A stretch of 58,417 bases of DNA from NCBI GenBank assembly GCA_009711805.1, contig VEMX01000082.1, forward strand, positions 1 through 58,417, given 5' to 3'. The stretch comes from Balneolaceae bacterium (GTDB taxonomy: Bacteria; Bacteroidota; Rhodothermia; Balneolales; Balneolaceae). A program made the translations under genes and the position numbers. Positions within the stretch are counted from its first letter, which is position 1; the number at the start of each line of letters is the position of its first letter. The notes under the pieces are model-generated. The model had not been told where the DNA came from and searched no databases. It was given only the letters and a program-made list of their open reading frames with translations. Below, in pieces: positions 1 to 10,014 of the stretch.

Positions 1-264
1 TGTATGCCATCATCAACACTATTGAATCCGAGAATTTACCATCCTTCAGGGCGTCCTGAAACTTCAAAAATCAGTTCGGGACCGTCATGGGAAAAATGTA
101 TCCTTGACTTTCTTTTTTATATAAGGGATGCCCGCGGCAGAAGTCCCGCTTTTTCACTTCAAAACTCAACCCCTATAGTCCTTGAGGAAATGTTGAAGAG
201 GATGAAAAGAAAGAAGAAAGGCAGTTATATCAAAAGTGAAAGGCAAAACAGCAGAAATAAAAAA

Positions 265-364
265 TGGGCAAGCTACCTATATCACACCGCTACGACCTAA
301 TTACCGCTGCTGCGTTCCCGCCCTGACGGAGTTCAAAGGGAGCTGGCTGTATAGGACTTGCCCA
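265..364 (-). ncRNA. ffs: Bacterial small SRP RNA (4.5S-type)
   Basis: On the minus strand this 100-base segment begins TGGGCAAGTCC and ends in the complementary GCTTGCCCA, giving one long hairpin. Its middle carries the conserved SRP domain IV signature: GTCAGG, an asymmetric loop region, then GAACGCAGCAGCGG. This is the Ffh M-domain binding site. The RNA joins Ffh to form the signal recognition particle that targets inner-membrane proteins. A T-run (258-263) follows the closing helix directly on the minus strand, so the closing stem probably also acts as the terminator. The length matches the Alu-less bacterial form. No ffh or dnaX lies nearby. Confidence 0.93.
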
Positions 365-520
365 AGGATTTTAAGATAAGGTTAATCACTATCCACTATC
401 AAGCAAAAATTGAATTTTTTGAATAAATAAAGTCATGCAAAAGGCACCTCTTTTTTTGTGTGAAAGGTCTTCTTCTGAAATGGTTGGGGTCGGGAGGAGA
501 AGATTTAGGTGAGGTGGAGT

Positions 521-653
521 ACACAGCGTACGGGGAAATTTCGCTGCTTAATCCGCACCTTAAAATTGGGCTATTACATAAAGCAATTCAACGGTGATAT
601 ATTCAAGTATATAGATCGCCATTTTGCATCCATTCGTGAATAATTCGGGTTAA
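521..653 (+). repeat. IS1380/piggyBac-like MITE, left-truncated copy 1
   Basis: From ACAGCGTACGGGG to the right terminus GTGAATAATTCGGG, followed by TTAA (650-653), this matches the right part of the complete 228-bp copy at 25911-26138. It shares the internal blocks CAAAATTGGGCTATTACATA (here with one change) and TTTTGCATCCATTCGTG. The left half is missing or diverged; the left flank instead reads GATTTAGGTGAGGTGG. No coding capacity. The right-hand TTAA is shared with an adjacent hairpin fragment (650-727), so the element seems to have inserted there. Confidence 0.8.
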
Positions 654-727
654 GTCTTACAGCGAGTATCGGGGTTTCAATTACAAAGAATGAAGCCAGC
701 CGAGCGCTGACTTAAGAGCAGGGGCCT
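650..727 (-). repeat. Fragment (core hairpin) of the 194-bp structured repeat element
   Basis: TTAAGTCTTACAGCGAGT at the left and CGAGCGCTGACTTAAGAGCA at the right match, in reverse complement, the core hairpin of the element found in tandem at 51613-52262 and at 55262-55455. The roughly 35-base loop between the arms has diverged. Only this hairpin is recognisable. Its TTAA is the target duplication of the MITE on its left. Just beyond, 735-752 forms a separate perfect 7-bp hairpin (CCTCTCC-TTCA-GGAGAGG) downstream of the ypdA-like gene on the minus strand; it has no clear T-run. Confidence 0.65.
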
Positions 728-818
728 CGCAAGTCCTCTCCTTCAGGAGAGGTAGGAGCTAGCGACAGCCCCGAGCGTCACTATCCCAACCTTAGCATAC
801 AGGAATAACAACCAACCA

Positions 819-1772
819 TTAAAGATGTTCTTCAATATGGCTGGCTATCTGGTTGGCATGTACCCGGGAGTTTTCAATAAATAATCGGCTGGTATCTTTA
901 CCGCCACATACAACACCGGCTACATATATACCTTTACGTTTGGTTTCGAGGCTATCCTCATCATAGACCGGCATACATTTTTCATCCTCAGTGAGTTCAA
1001 TTCCCAGGTGCTCCATCAACGTGTAGTTTGGGTGATACCCAGTCATGGCGAGTACGAAGTCGTTGGCAATGGATATTTCCCCATCAGGTGTGGTGAGAAC
1101 CACCTCTTTTTCCCGAATCTCTTTAACTTCAGAATTAAAATGAGCATCAATCTCATTATTCTTAATCCGGTTTTCGATGTCAGGCTTCACCCAATACTTT
1201 ACAGAAGGTTTTATGGTATCGTACTTAACCAGCATGGTTACCTTTGCTCCTCCTCTATAGCATTCCAATGCTGCATCTACAGCAGAGTTTCCACCACCTA
1301 CCACCAATATATTTTGCCAGGCATAGGGGTGGGGTTCATCATAGTAATGGCGTACTTTGGGGAGTCCTTCTCCGGGGACTCCCATCATATTAGCCTGACC
1401 ATAAAAGCCGGAAGCGACAATCACTTTGTTTGCACTATATTCAGCTTTGTCTGTCGTTACCGTAAAGTTGCCGTCAGAACCGTCCATAGACAGGACTGTT
1501 TCGTACAGGTTGATTGGTAATTCGTAATGCTCAGCCACTCTGCGGTAATACTCAAGGGCTTCGCTGCGGGTAGGTTTAGATCCATGCGATATAAATGGAA
1601 TACCTCCTATTTCAAGCTTATCCGAGGTGGAGAAGAAAGTCATGTTGGTGGGGTAATGAAAAATAGAGTTAACCAAACACCCACGCTCAATGATTTGAAA
1701 AGGTATATTTCTCTGTTTAAGCTGAATGCCAGTGGCAAGCCCAATAGGGCCTGCTCCAATAATGATGACCAT
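819..1772 (-). CDS. ypdA: YpdA-like FAD/NAD(P) reductase (bacillithiol disulfide reductase family)
   Basis: 317 residues from the ATG at 1772. The reading frame is open further upstream, but that extension precedes the dinucleotide-binding strand and has no homology-like content. The N-terminus MVIIIGAGPIGLATG is the FAD-binding GxGxxG motif. A second Rossmann motif, VVGGGNSAVDAA, lies near residue 160 and binds NADPH. The C-terminal GVVCGG...FIENSRVHA block is typical of YpdA rather than thioredoxin reductase, and there is no CxxC redox pair. By family knowledge, YpdA uses NADPH to reduce bacillithiol disulfide or bacilliredoxins in the cytoplasm. The length matches the family (about 325). 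It lies 131 bp downstream of the YheT-like gene on the same strand and may be co-transcribed. Bacillithiol use by this organism is inference, since no bsh gene is in the window. Confidence 0.85.
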   Translation of the reverse strand: MVIIIGAGPIGLATGIQLKQRNIPFQIIERGCLVNSIFHYPTNMTFFSTSDKLEIGGIPFISHGSKPTRSEALEYYRRVAEHYELPINLYETVLSMDGSDGNFTVTTDKAEYSANKVIVASGFYGQANMMGVPGEGLPKVRHYYDEPHPYAWQNILVVGGGNSAVDAALECYRGGAKVTMLVKYDTIKPSVKYWVKPDIENRIKNNEIDAHFNSEVKEIREKEVVLTTPDGEISIANDFVLAMTGYHPNYTLMEHLGIELTEDEKCMPVYDEDSLETKRKGIYVAGVVCGGKDTSRLFIENSRVHANQIASHIEEHL

Positions 1773-1903
1773 CTTGTAGAATAGTTGAGATTCGAAGTTA
1801 TAGAATGAGGCACAAATATACGGAACCAATAGTGTGCCGTCCAAGCGAGACCATCTATCTGCGGGATAGAGATCTTCATAAAGAGAAAGAGATAGATAAC
1901 ATT

Positions 1904-2887
1904 TCAAGGAGATGAAGCGGAAACGGCAGAGTCATCGTGCTCAAACCATTGCACAATCGTTCGATTCAGCCAGCCATGCGGAGAACTAATGAAGCCGACA
2001 TGCCCACCGCTTTTAGTAAAAATAGTTTGAATATATGGGTTGTCGTTAAGGTCTTTTGTGGGGGCGTATTCGAGCGGACAAAGCGGGTCGTCTTTACTGT
2101 GGATGATAAGTAAGGGGCATTGCACCTCTTTGTAGAATTTTTTACTGGAACATTTCCGGTAATAATCATCGGCATTGTTGAAACCATGCAGGGGCGCTGT
2201 TACCTGGTCGTCAAACTCATAGATAGAGTCTCCGGTAAAGGTTGGAAGGTCGGGATACTGCTGTCGTTTTTTCTCGAGTTTTTCCACTAATGTTTTCAAA
2301 AAAGATTGCTCATATAAGCGGTTGAATCCCTGGTGTAAACGTAGTGATCCACGCCTTAAATCGTATGGCGGAGATACCGCTACCGCTCTCAGGATTTGAG
2401 TACTCTCCCTCTTTTCTTTCAAAAATTTTACAAGTGCATTCGCTCCAAGGGAATAACCAACGGCATAAATATTTTTGTCAGGATAAGTCGATAACAACCA
2501 TCGTATAAGTGTGTTATAATCATCAGTGGCACCAGAGTGGTAGAACCTTCTGTTTCTGTTTAATTTGTTTCCGCACCCCCTAAAATTAAGAGCCGCAGAT
2601 GAAAAACCAGATGAATACAGGGCGCTCATGACAGAGTTTACATAATGCCGGTCTGATGATCCTTCCAGTCCATGAAAAAGAGCGACAACGGCTTTAGTAG
2701 AGTCGGCAATACTCAAATCAATTTCCAAAAAATCGCCATCGGGAGTATTTATTTCAATACGCTTATAGGTTGGTTTTTGGGGATTATATAGTAAAGATGG
2801 GACTATAGTGTGTATATGCGAGTGTACTGCCCACCAGGGGGATTGAAAGGGAGCAGGGGTAAATTGTTCGGCTTTTTGTTGAGGCAT
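1904..2887 (-). CDS. Alpha/beta hydrolase, YheT/ABHD1-3-like
   Basis: 327 residues. The order of motifs is that of the YheT (COG0429) hydrolases: an N-terminal PWWAVHSHIHTIVPSLLY segment, HGLEGSS (oxyanion region), NFRGCG, the nucleophile elbow GYSLGAN, the acid in HSKDDPLCP, and the histidine in GGHVGF. All three catalytic residues are present. Bacterial members are cytoplasmic or membrane-associated esterases or lipases whose physiological substrate is poorly known. No signal peptide is visible. It is the first gene of a probable two-gene minus-strand unit with the ypdA-like gene. Confidence 0.88.
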   Translation of the reverse strand: MPQQKAEQFTPAPFQSPWWAVHSHIHTIVPSLLYNPQKPTYKRIEINTPDGDFLEIDLSIADSTKAVVALFHGLEGSSDRHYVNSVMSALYSSGFSSAALNFRGCGNKLNRNRRFYHSGATDDYNTLIRWLLSTYPDKNIYAVGYSLGANALVKFLKEKRESTQILRAVAVSPPYDLRRGSLRLHQGFNRLYEQSFLKTLVEKLEKKRQQYPDLPTFTGDSIYEFDDQVTAPLHGFNNADDYYRKCSSKKFYKEVQCPLLIIHSKDDPLCPLEYAPTKDLNDNPYIQTIFTKSGGHVGFISSPHGWLNRTIVQWFEHDDSAVSASSP

Positions 2888-3452
2888 TAAAGGAATAGTA
2901 GCTATCAGGTGTAATGGTTAACAATAAATAAGTAAACAGTCTGCTTCGAGATTGTAAGTTAAATAAAGTAACATCTGGCTAATAATTCAGATATTATACA
3001 AAGTCCTGAACGCAGAGTATATAAAGATTATAATTACCGGGAATGTTAATATGTTGTCTTTAAGAAAAAAATTATATTCGCTCAAACATTGAATTTTATA
3101 ATGAGGGACACCTTTAAAAAAGCCAAGATGAAACCCTATATATATAAGGTCAAAAAATTTTAACAACTCCCTTGAAAGATTGAAAATAATTGGTAATTTG
3201 AGCTTGTCTACTTCCAAAGTAGTGTTTAACTTTGAACGAATTTCTAATTTAACTTAACGATGGGTATAATTAGGGTATGAGCAAAAAAGCTCTGCTGGGA
3301 TGTCTCATTACATAAGTAGAAAAAACTTGTAGGATTTTTAAACAATTTCTAAACACACAAATAAATCAAATAGTAAATCCATGCAAACTGCTTCAACAAT
3401 AAACGACGTGGGTATACCACGTTCTAAATCTAAATCAATCAAGGAGTCACGT
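2888..3452. other. AT-rich intergenic region between divergent genes
   Basis: About 565 bases separating the divergent YheT-like gene and the giant secreted protein. The segment 2940-3370 is strongly AT-rich. A 76-codon minus-strand frame (2987-3217) is rich in F, I and Y with no start signal or domain, and I do not call it. Promoters for both flanking genes should lie here. The only clear signal is the Shine-Dalgarno AAGGAG at 3441-3446, which sets the start of the next gene. Confidence 0.5.
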
Positions 3453-6400
3453 ATGATACCTCCTAAATTGCTACGAACGGTAGCTTTTTCAATTTTAACA
3501 TTTTTATTTGCCGTAGCGATGGGTGTGAACACATCATACGCGCAAGATACATTATATGTCGATACCGGCGGTAACGATGCAAATAATGGTCAGGCTCCGG
3601 CGTTAAGTGGCGGTGATGGTCCGGTTGAGACGATCAATCAGGCACTTTCACTGGCAAGCGACGGCGACCTTATTAGTATAGAGGCCGGTGTTTATTCTGA
3701 GAACGTAACTGTTGATAAAACAGTAATGTTTCAAGCCCGACAAACCGGTAGCCAGCAAGTTGTAACTTTCAACGACTTGGAAATAGATGGTAGTGGTAAG
3801 ACGCTTACTTTTGAGGCTAATGGTGGGAATACCTTTTCGATTGAAGATGTATTTTTAACTGATGGTTCAATAGATGTTGGTTCCGGCCTTGTTACTATGA
3901 CTGGTTCTGATATAGATGTAGGTGACGGTACAACTGCCGGTACGCTTACGGGTACTTTAACATTTCCTTCTAATGTAAATGTCGCATATGATATAGCTGC
4001 TGACTATACATCAGGTGATGAGCTTCCATCCGGTTTAGGATCTGGAACACTCTCAGTTCTGACTACTAATGCAGGAACAGTATTGGATCTTACTAAAGAC
4101 GTCACCGTTGATGAGTTTGATCTTAATAACGGTACTGGTGATGGTGTGATTGGAAGTAGCACTGTTAACATCAATACTGCGACTAATGTGGATATTGATG
4201 ATGACTTCACCGGAAGCCTTGAGATAGAGTATGATGGTGGAAGTGTTCCAACTTTTATTCTAAATGCTGGTTCAGCAATTACTGGTGATGTTTCAATAAC
4301 TCAGTCCAGTACTACTGCAGGTTCAGGTGTTGGAGCTGTAGATATTGATGGTGATGTGAGTGGTGGCTTTACCGTAAGTAATGCGGGCCCTGCTGCTGTA
4401 GGTGCACTAACGCTTGATGGTGATTTAACTGGTGATCTTTCTGTCAGTTCTACTGATGGTACAACAGGTCAGGTTACAACCAATGGTGATGTTACTGGAA
4501 ACGTTGATCTGTCAAGTACTAATGATGATGTAGATCTTGACGTGACTGGAACCGTTGATGGAGATGCTTCATTAGATGGTGTTATTGACCTTGCTGCCAA
4601 CGCTGAGGTTACTGGTACTGTAACTACATCAAATGATGTGACAGTAAGTGGTGCTGGTGCCGAAGTAGGAAATCTGACAGTTACTGGAAGTAATACTGTT
4701 GGTTCTGCTGGTAACGATCTTACCGTGAACGGTGATATCAATATCAATAGTGGTACATTAACTACTGGTGGTAATATTGCTACAATGAATATTACCATTA
4801 ACAGTGGAAATGAATTGGATCTGTCTGCAGGTCATACATTAACTGTGGATGATGGTTCTTTTATAAATGACAATGGAACCTTTACTGGTACAGCTACTTC
4901 TGTCATTGCATTCACGGGTACTAATAATGACGGTACATTTACTCCTGGTTCTAACTTTGATGTTGGTACTATTACTGTTAACAAAACAGGTCAAACTGTT
5001 ATGTTAACAGATGATGCGAACCTGACTGCTTCTGGTGGTGCTGCTCTTACAGTAACTGCTGGTACGCTGGATCTTCAGGATCATACACTTACTATTAGTG
5101 CAGACGGTGATGTTGTTAATAATGGTACTGTTGAAAGTGATAGTGCAAACGAAGGTGGTGTATTCTTTACTGCCGATAACGCAACTATCGATGGTGAAGG
5201 TTATTCAAATATTATCCTGAACACTACAACAAGTATTGCTCTTGCAGGAGATGTTACTTATAGCGGTAACCTGACGTTTATTTCTGGTAGCATTGATGGT
5301 GGAGCTTTTGATATCTCTCCAGTAGCTGCCGGACAGTTAGTAACTGTATTCCCAGAGAATTCTGATGGTGTAATTAACGCGGCTACTTTCAATAATGCAG
5401 GCCTTGATTATAACCTCAAGTACGATGGAGCTCTTACAGGAAACCAGACTATTGGAAACGAACTTACTTCTGATGCTCAGAACGTGACCGTTTCTACTAC
5501 AACTAATTCTCTGGTTCTGCCTAACGATGATGTTACTATCGAAAACCTGACAGTTGAAACAGATGCTATTCTGGATGCTGATGATAATGCAGCTCACACA
5601 ATTACAATAGATGGTACGCTGACAATTCAGGAAGACGGTACAGTAAATGGTGCTGCTACACTTGGTAATGATCTTACATTTGATCTTGCAACTGATGGTT
5701 CTACACACAGCATAGCTGGTGCTATCGATGTGCCAGGAAACGGTGCGGTGCTTCTTTCTGTAACCGGAGATAATGTAACCGTTAACGGTTCTTCTGCAGA
5801 TGATGCAGATAATAACTATGCTCAGGCTGCTGTAACAGTTTCTGGTACAGGTGCATCTGTTAGTGGGTTGCAATATGTTGGCCCGGTTACACTGAATGCA
5901 AATGCTACTGCTACTGTGGATCTGATCACAACCGATAACCAATCTACACTTAACGAAGATTATGGTGTTATTTATAACGGCGTAGATATAGCCGATGGCG
6001 CATCTCTAACGTTAGGTTCTGCAACTGCTCTTGAAGATAATACAGGTGGTACCGAGCTTGATATTGATGGAACCGGTACTCTTGCCTTGGTTGGGAACGA
6101 CTTCCTGATCGAAGATAACTTTAATGCAGACATTGAAGGCGCCGCCGGTGCTACTGTAACTTCTACTGGTGGTTACCTTGATATGGGTGGAACAGCTACT
6201 CTTTCTGCCGACGGAGCGTCTATTCCTTACCTCAGATTTGAAGGAACCATTGATGAAGATGTGACAGTTGCGACTAATCTTGATGTGACTGCTGCAATTA
6301 CCAATAATGCTGACGTTACTGTTGAAGGTGATGCTACTCTTGGTGCCGATGTAACAGGTACTGGTTCATTAACTTCTACCGGTGGTGGAACATTTACAGC

Positions 6401-9400
6401 AGATGGTAACCGTGCAATCGATGATCTGACTATCCAAAATGGTTTGACTCTGGCATCTAACAATGCTACTTCAAGAACATTCACTGTTAATGATTCTTAC
6501 ACCCATACAAGTGGTGATATTGAGTTGAATAACAATGTTCTGGCATTGAATGATATCAATCTCGACTTGACTGCAGGCAACTACACATCTGATTCAGAAG
6601 ATGGTGGTATTAATCTTATTAGTACAAGCGCATTAACCATCGATACAGGTGATAACGACTTAAGTGTTCCGAATCTTGAGATTTCCGGAGCAAGTGATGT
6701 TGACCTGACTAACGATGACACGCTCACTATCCTTTACGGATTAGAGTTTAGCGGAGCAGGTGAATTGAATGCTGAAGATGCTAATGATGAAGAGGTTGTT
6801 CTTTCAGATGATGTTACCATTACCCGTTCGGCGGCTGGTACATTCGATGAAGAGCCTACTTTTGCAGGTGTTATCAACCTGATCTATGATGCATCAGTTG
6901 TAACAGATTTTGAAGCACCAGCAACTGCGCAGAATGTGACAGTTCTTGGTGGTAATACTGTTGATTTGAATGATGACCTTGCAATTTCAGGAACGCTTGA
7001 ACTGAATGGTGATCTTGATGATAATGGTCAGGATTTATTGCTTACTTCAGGTTCTACTCTTGACCTTGACGGGGGAGCTATTACTGGTGGTGCTGTTGAT
7101 ACCGATAGTGACAGTTATACTGTTGCTTATCGAAACGATGTAAACATCGATACCAGTGATGATGAATTGGCAGGTACTAACTACTCTATCACTGTAGATG
7201 ATGAAAGTGGTGGTTCAGCCATTACAGGTACTCTTACATCTGATCTCAGTGTTGTATCACTGGAAACTGGTGGCGGAGATGATGTTGATCTTGATGGTAA
7301 TGACCTGACATTAACAGGAAACCTTACAGTAAGTACTGACGATTCATTCACCAATTCCGGAGGCGTAGGTGGAACAAACCCAGCTGCTCTTGTATTTGGT
7401 GGTAGTTCAGCACAAACGATTAACTTACCAACTACACTAACACTGCCTGGCGGTGGAACAGCTATAAGTGTTACCTTTAACAACAGTGCAGGTGTTGACC
7501 TTGCTTCTGGTAGCCTTGTAATGGGTGATGAAGGTATGGCCACATTCACTGATGGTGTTGTGACAACCGGCGATGATAACTACATCCAGCTCGACCACGA
7601 TGCTACTGCAGATCAGGGATACAGCCGAACTGACGGACAGGTATTCGGTAACGTTAGAAAGCTATTGCCATCAGGTGGTACTGCTTCTAACCGTGTTGAA
7701 TTCCCAGTTGGTGGTAACAACCTCGACGGATCAACAGGAAATGCTGAAGATGAGTATAGCCCTGTAGCTGTAACATTTGATGACCCTTCCAGCTTGCCCG
7801 CTGGCATCTACATGGTAGTAGGTCACTCAGAAAGCAACCCTGGTGGATTAAACGGATTCCCAATCGAAGATGGCGTTGAAGAAGGTGAAGCCATTGTACG
7901 CTATCCAGATGAGTTCTCCTGGAGCATAAATACATCTACAACATTACCTGCTACTCAGGTATATAGTCTTGAGATGGAGCGTCAGGGATACAGCGAATAC
8001 ACTCAAACAGGTGCTATCGCTGATGTTGAAGACATGAGAATCATCCGACGAGCTGCTGGTAACGATGATAACGACTGGTTACTCCAGGGCGAAAACACTG
8101 ATTATTCTCAGAACTATCAGACTGGAAGTTTCCCAAGTGTATACCCAACAATTATAGCATCAACTGTAACAGGTGGTCTGCTGGGTGGAAATGGATCTAT
8201 CTTTACTTATGGTCTGAAATCTAACCTCGAAGTGAACGAGCCAAGTGCAGCTAATATCAATGTTGGTCAAACTAATGACTTTGCCATTGTAGCTGACTCC
8301 ATCATTACTGGAGGTACAGGTTCTTATACATACACTTCCACTTATACATCAGGTAGTGCTTCAATTGCTACTGTAAGTATTGCAAGCGACACTGTTTCTG
8401 TAACTGGTGTTGCGGAAGGTTCTGTTGTAATCGCAGTTACTGCGACTGACGAACTTGGCGACGAAAATACTGTTGAATTAACAGTGAACGTAAGCGCTGA
8501 TCTTGTAGCCTCAACGATTGAAGATAAGGTTGCAAATGTAGGAGATACCTTAACGGTAGATCTTTCTACTGTATTCTCTGGTGGTACTTCACCGGTAACG
8601 TATGCTCCTGCAACTACTGATTCAGCCGTAGCCATCGCTTCTGTAAGCGGTAGCACACTAACAGTAACAGCTGAAGGCGCTGGATCTGCTGATATTACCG
8701 TAACCGGTACAGATGCAGCTAATGATACAGCCAGCGAAACCTTTACAGTCGCTGTTGGCGGTGCATTCGCTTCCACAGGAACAATTGCCGACCAGGCTCT
8801 GAGAGCCGGCGACGGACAAGATCAAGCTGCTGAGACATTCACAGCTGATTCACTCGGAAATTACTTCACTGGTGGATCTGCTCCATTCACATACTCTGCA
8901 ACAAGTGCAGACGTTGCAACAGCTATAGCAAGCACAAGCAATGATACACTAACAGTAACTGCTGCATCAGGAAGCACTAGTCCTTCTGCGATAACCATTA
9001 CGGTAACTGCCGAAGATGCTACTGGCGCAACTGCTACTCAAACATTCGATGTTACTGTGACACCTGCTTATGGTGATGTGAATGCTGATGGTACTGTGAA
9101 CGCTCTTGACGCTACAATGACACTGCAAAACAATGTTGGTCTTCTTGATCCGGCATTTACAGCAACTCAGGAATCTGTAGCCGATGTAAACACTGATGGA
9201 AACATTAACAGTTTCGATGCTTCTGTAATGCTGAGATACTCAGTTGAAGAAGCCGGTGTGACATTACCATTCAGTTCCAGTCCTAAAGTTGTCAGCAATG
9301 CTGAACTCAACTGGGGTGAAATGGCAAGAAAAGAAGGTAGAATTACCGTTCCTCTGAACGTTAAAGGATCTGGAATTTACTCAGTAGATTTCTCTGGTAA

Positions 9401-9932
9401 ATTCGATGCTACTCAGGCTTCTATCAAAAACCTTGAGTTTAATAACCTTCCTGATGGATGGATTGCAGTGAAAGAAGTTTCAGAAGATGGACGAGTTAAC
9501 ATTGCATTGGCTGGTACTACACCAATCAATACAGGTGAGCTTGTAAAAGTAAACTTCAAACTCAATGGTTTAAGTGAAAGTGTAAGCTTTAGCGGTGAAG
9601 GTTCAGTAAACACCAAAGCATTTGCACTGGATGAAATAGCAGTAGAAGAAGTACCAAATTCTTTTGCTCTTAACCAGAACTACCCGAACCCGTTCAATCC
9701 TGTAACCAATATTAGCTATGAGCTGCCTGCAGCTGCAGAAGTTACTATTGATGTGATTACAATCACCGGGCAAACTGTTCGCACACTGGTTAGTGGAAAC
9801 AAAGATGCTGGTATGCACACTGTTCAGTTAGATGCTTCAAACCTCGCAAGTGGAATGTACATCTACAGAATTCATGCTAAGTCAGCTGAGAAAACATTTA
9901 CGTTCACGCGCAAGATGACCCTAATCAAATAA
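3453..9932 (+). CDS. Giant secreted T9SS-sorted repeat protein with dockerin and cohesin-like domains
   Basis: 2159 residues from the ATG at 3453, chosen because AAGGAG lies 6 bases upstream and a signal peptide ending NTSYAQ follows directly. The frame is open 24 codons further up without a Shine-Dalgarno site. Order: signal peptide (1-about 31); a parallel-beta-helix opening of DUF1565 type with [11 protein letters not shown]; about 1300 residues of Asp/Gly/Thr/Ser/Asn-rich beta-helix-like repeats; a region with a G-x-V-F-G-N-V-R-K element common in sorted surface proteins; three Ig/cadherin-like repeats of about 90 residues (near 1610-1870); a type I dockerin (near 1872-1935) with two Ca loops [13 protein letters not shown] and [13 protein letters not shown]; a cohesin-like domain (near 1945-2065); and a T9SS type A sorting domain from residue 2069 ([10 protein letters not shown]...) ending MTLIK. 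Probably a cell-surface adhesin or scaffold. Very low Cys and strong Asp bias fit a Ca-binding secreted protein. The next gene encodes cohesin-like domains. Confidence 0.9.
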   Translation: MIPPKLLRTVAFSILTFLFAVAMGVNTSYAQDTLYVDTGGNDANNGQAPALSGGDGPVETINQALSLASDGDLISIEAGVYSENVTVDKTVMFQARQTGSQQVVTFNDLEIDGSGKTLTFEANGGNTFSIEDVFLTDGSIDVGSGLVTMTGSDIDVGDGTTAGTLTGTLTFPSNVNVAYDIAADYTSGDELPSGLGSGTLSVLTTNAGTVLDLTKDVTVDEFDLNNGTGDGVIGSSTVNINTATNVDIDDDFTGSLEIEYDGGSVPTFILNAGSAITGDVSITQSSTTAGSGVGAVDIDGDVSGGFTVSNAGPAAVGALTLDGDLTGDLSVSSTDGTTGQVTTNGDVTGNVDLSSTNDDVDLDVTGTVDGDASLDGVIDLAANAEVTGTVTTSNDVTVSGAGAEVGNLTVTGSNTVGSAGNDLTVNGDININSGTLTTGGNIATMNITINSGNELDLSAGHTLTVDDGSFINDNGTFTGTATSVIAFTGTNNDGTFTPGSNFDVGTITVNKTGQTVMLTDDANLTASGGAALTVTAGTLDLQDHTLTISADGDVVNNGTVESDSANEGGVFFTADNATIDGEGYSNIILNTTTSIALAGDVTYSGNLTFISGSIDGGAFDISPVAAGQLVTVFPENSDGVINAATFNNAGLDYNLKYDGALTGNQTIGNELTSDAQNVTVSTTTNSLVLPNDDVTIENLTVETDAILDADDNAAHTITIDGTLTIQEDGTVNGAATLGNDLTFDLATDGSTHSIAGAIDVPGNGAVLLSVTGDNVTVNGSSADDADNNYAQAAVTVSGTGASVSGLQYVGPVTLNANATATVDLITTDNQSTLNEDYGVIYNGVDIADGASLTLGSATALEDNTGGTELDIDGTGTLALVGNDFLIEDNFNADIEGAAGATVTSTGGYLDMGGTATLSADGASIPYLRFEGTIDEDVTVATNLDVTAAITNNADVTVEGDATLGADVTGTGSLTSTGGGTFTADGNRAIDDLTIQNGLTLASNNATSRTFTVNDSYTHTSGDIELNNNVLALNDINLDLTAGNYTSDSEDGGINLISTSALTIDTGDNDLSVPNLEISGASDVDLTNDDTLTILYGLEFSGAGELNAEDANDEEVVLSDDVTITRSAAGTFDEEPTFAGVINLIYDASVVTDFEAPATAQNVTVLGGNTVDLNDDLAISGTLELNGDLDDNGQDLLLTSGSTLDLDGGAITGGAVDTDSDSYTVAYRNDVNIDTSDDELAGTNYSITVDDESGGSAITGTLTSDLSVVSLETGGGDDVDLDGNDLTLTGNLTVSTDDSFTNSGGVGGTNPAALVFGGSSAQTINLPTTLTLPGGGTAISVTFNNSAGVDLASGSLVMGDEGMATFTDGVVTTGDDNYIQLDHDATADQGYSRTDGQVFGNVRKLLPSGGTASNRVEFPVGGNNLDGSTGNAEDEYSPVAVTFDDPSSLPAGIYMVVGHSESNPGGLNGFPIEDGVEEGEAIVRYPDEFSWSINTSTTLPATQVYSLEMERQGYSEYTQTGAIADVEDMRIIRRAAGNDDNDWLLQGENTDYSQNYQTGSFPSVYPTIIASTVTGGLLGGNGSIFTYGLKSNLEVNEPSAANINVGQTNDFAIVADSIITGGTGSYTYTSTYTSGSASIATVSIASDTVSVTGVAEGSVVIAVTATDELGDENTVELTVNVSADLVASTIEDKVANVGDTLTVDLSTVFSGGTSPVTYAPATTDSAVAIASVSGSTLTVTAEGAGSADITVTGTDAANDTASETFTVAVGGAFASTGTIADQALRAGDGQDQAAETFTADSLGNYFTGGSAPFTYSATSADVATAIASTSNDTLTVTAASGSTSPSAITITVTAEDATGATATQTFDVTVTPAYGDVNADGTVNALDATMTLQNNVGLLDPAFTATQESVADVNTDGNINSFDASVMLRYSVEEAGVTLPFSSSPKVVSNAELNWGEMARKEGRITVPLNVKGSGIYSVDFSGKFDATQASIKNLEFNNLPDGWIAVKEVSEDGRVNIALAGTTPINTGELVKVNFKLNGLSESVSFSGEGSVNTKAFALDEIAVEEVPNSFALNQNYPNPFNPVTNISYELPAAAEVTIDVITITGQTVRTLVSGNKDAGMHTVQLDASNLASGMYIYRIHAKSAEKTFTFTRKMTLIK

Positions 9933-9941
9933 GATTATCGA

Positions 9942-9970
9942 GGGTGGGTGCACAATCACCCACCTTCTTA
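9942..9970 (+). terminator. Hairpin between the two T9SS genes (partial terminator or attenuator)
   Basis: GGTGGGTG (9943-9950), a six-base loop, then CACCCACC (9957-9964), followed by the moderately T-rich TTCTTATCTTT. The stem is a perfect 8 bp but the T-run is interrupted. It may lower expression of the second gene relative to the first or protect the 3' end of the giant mRNA. Confidence 0.55.
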
Positions 9971-10014
9971 TCTTTAATCAATGACTCTATATATTTAAAT
10001 ACTAAGGGAATCTT

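Noticed and set aside
4-300. 98-codon plus-strand frame at the left edge
   Set aside because: It runs into the SRP RNA, has no ribosome site or domain, and its composition looks random.
5337-5942. 201-codon minus-strand frame inside the giant T9SS gene
   Set aside because: Ser/Ile/Cys-rich antisense shadow of a repetitive coding region; other similar antisense frames in that gene were rejected for the same reason.
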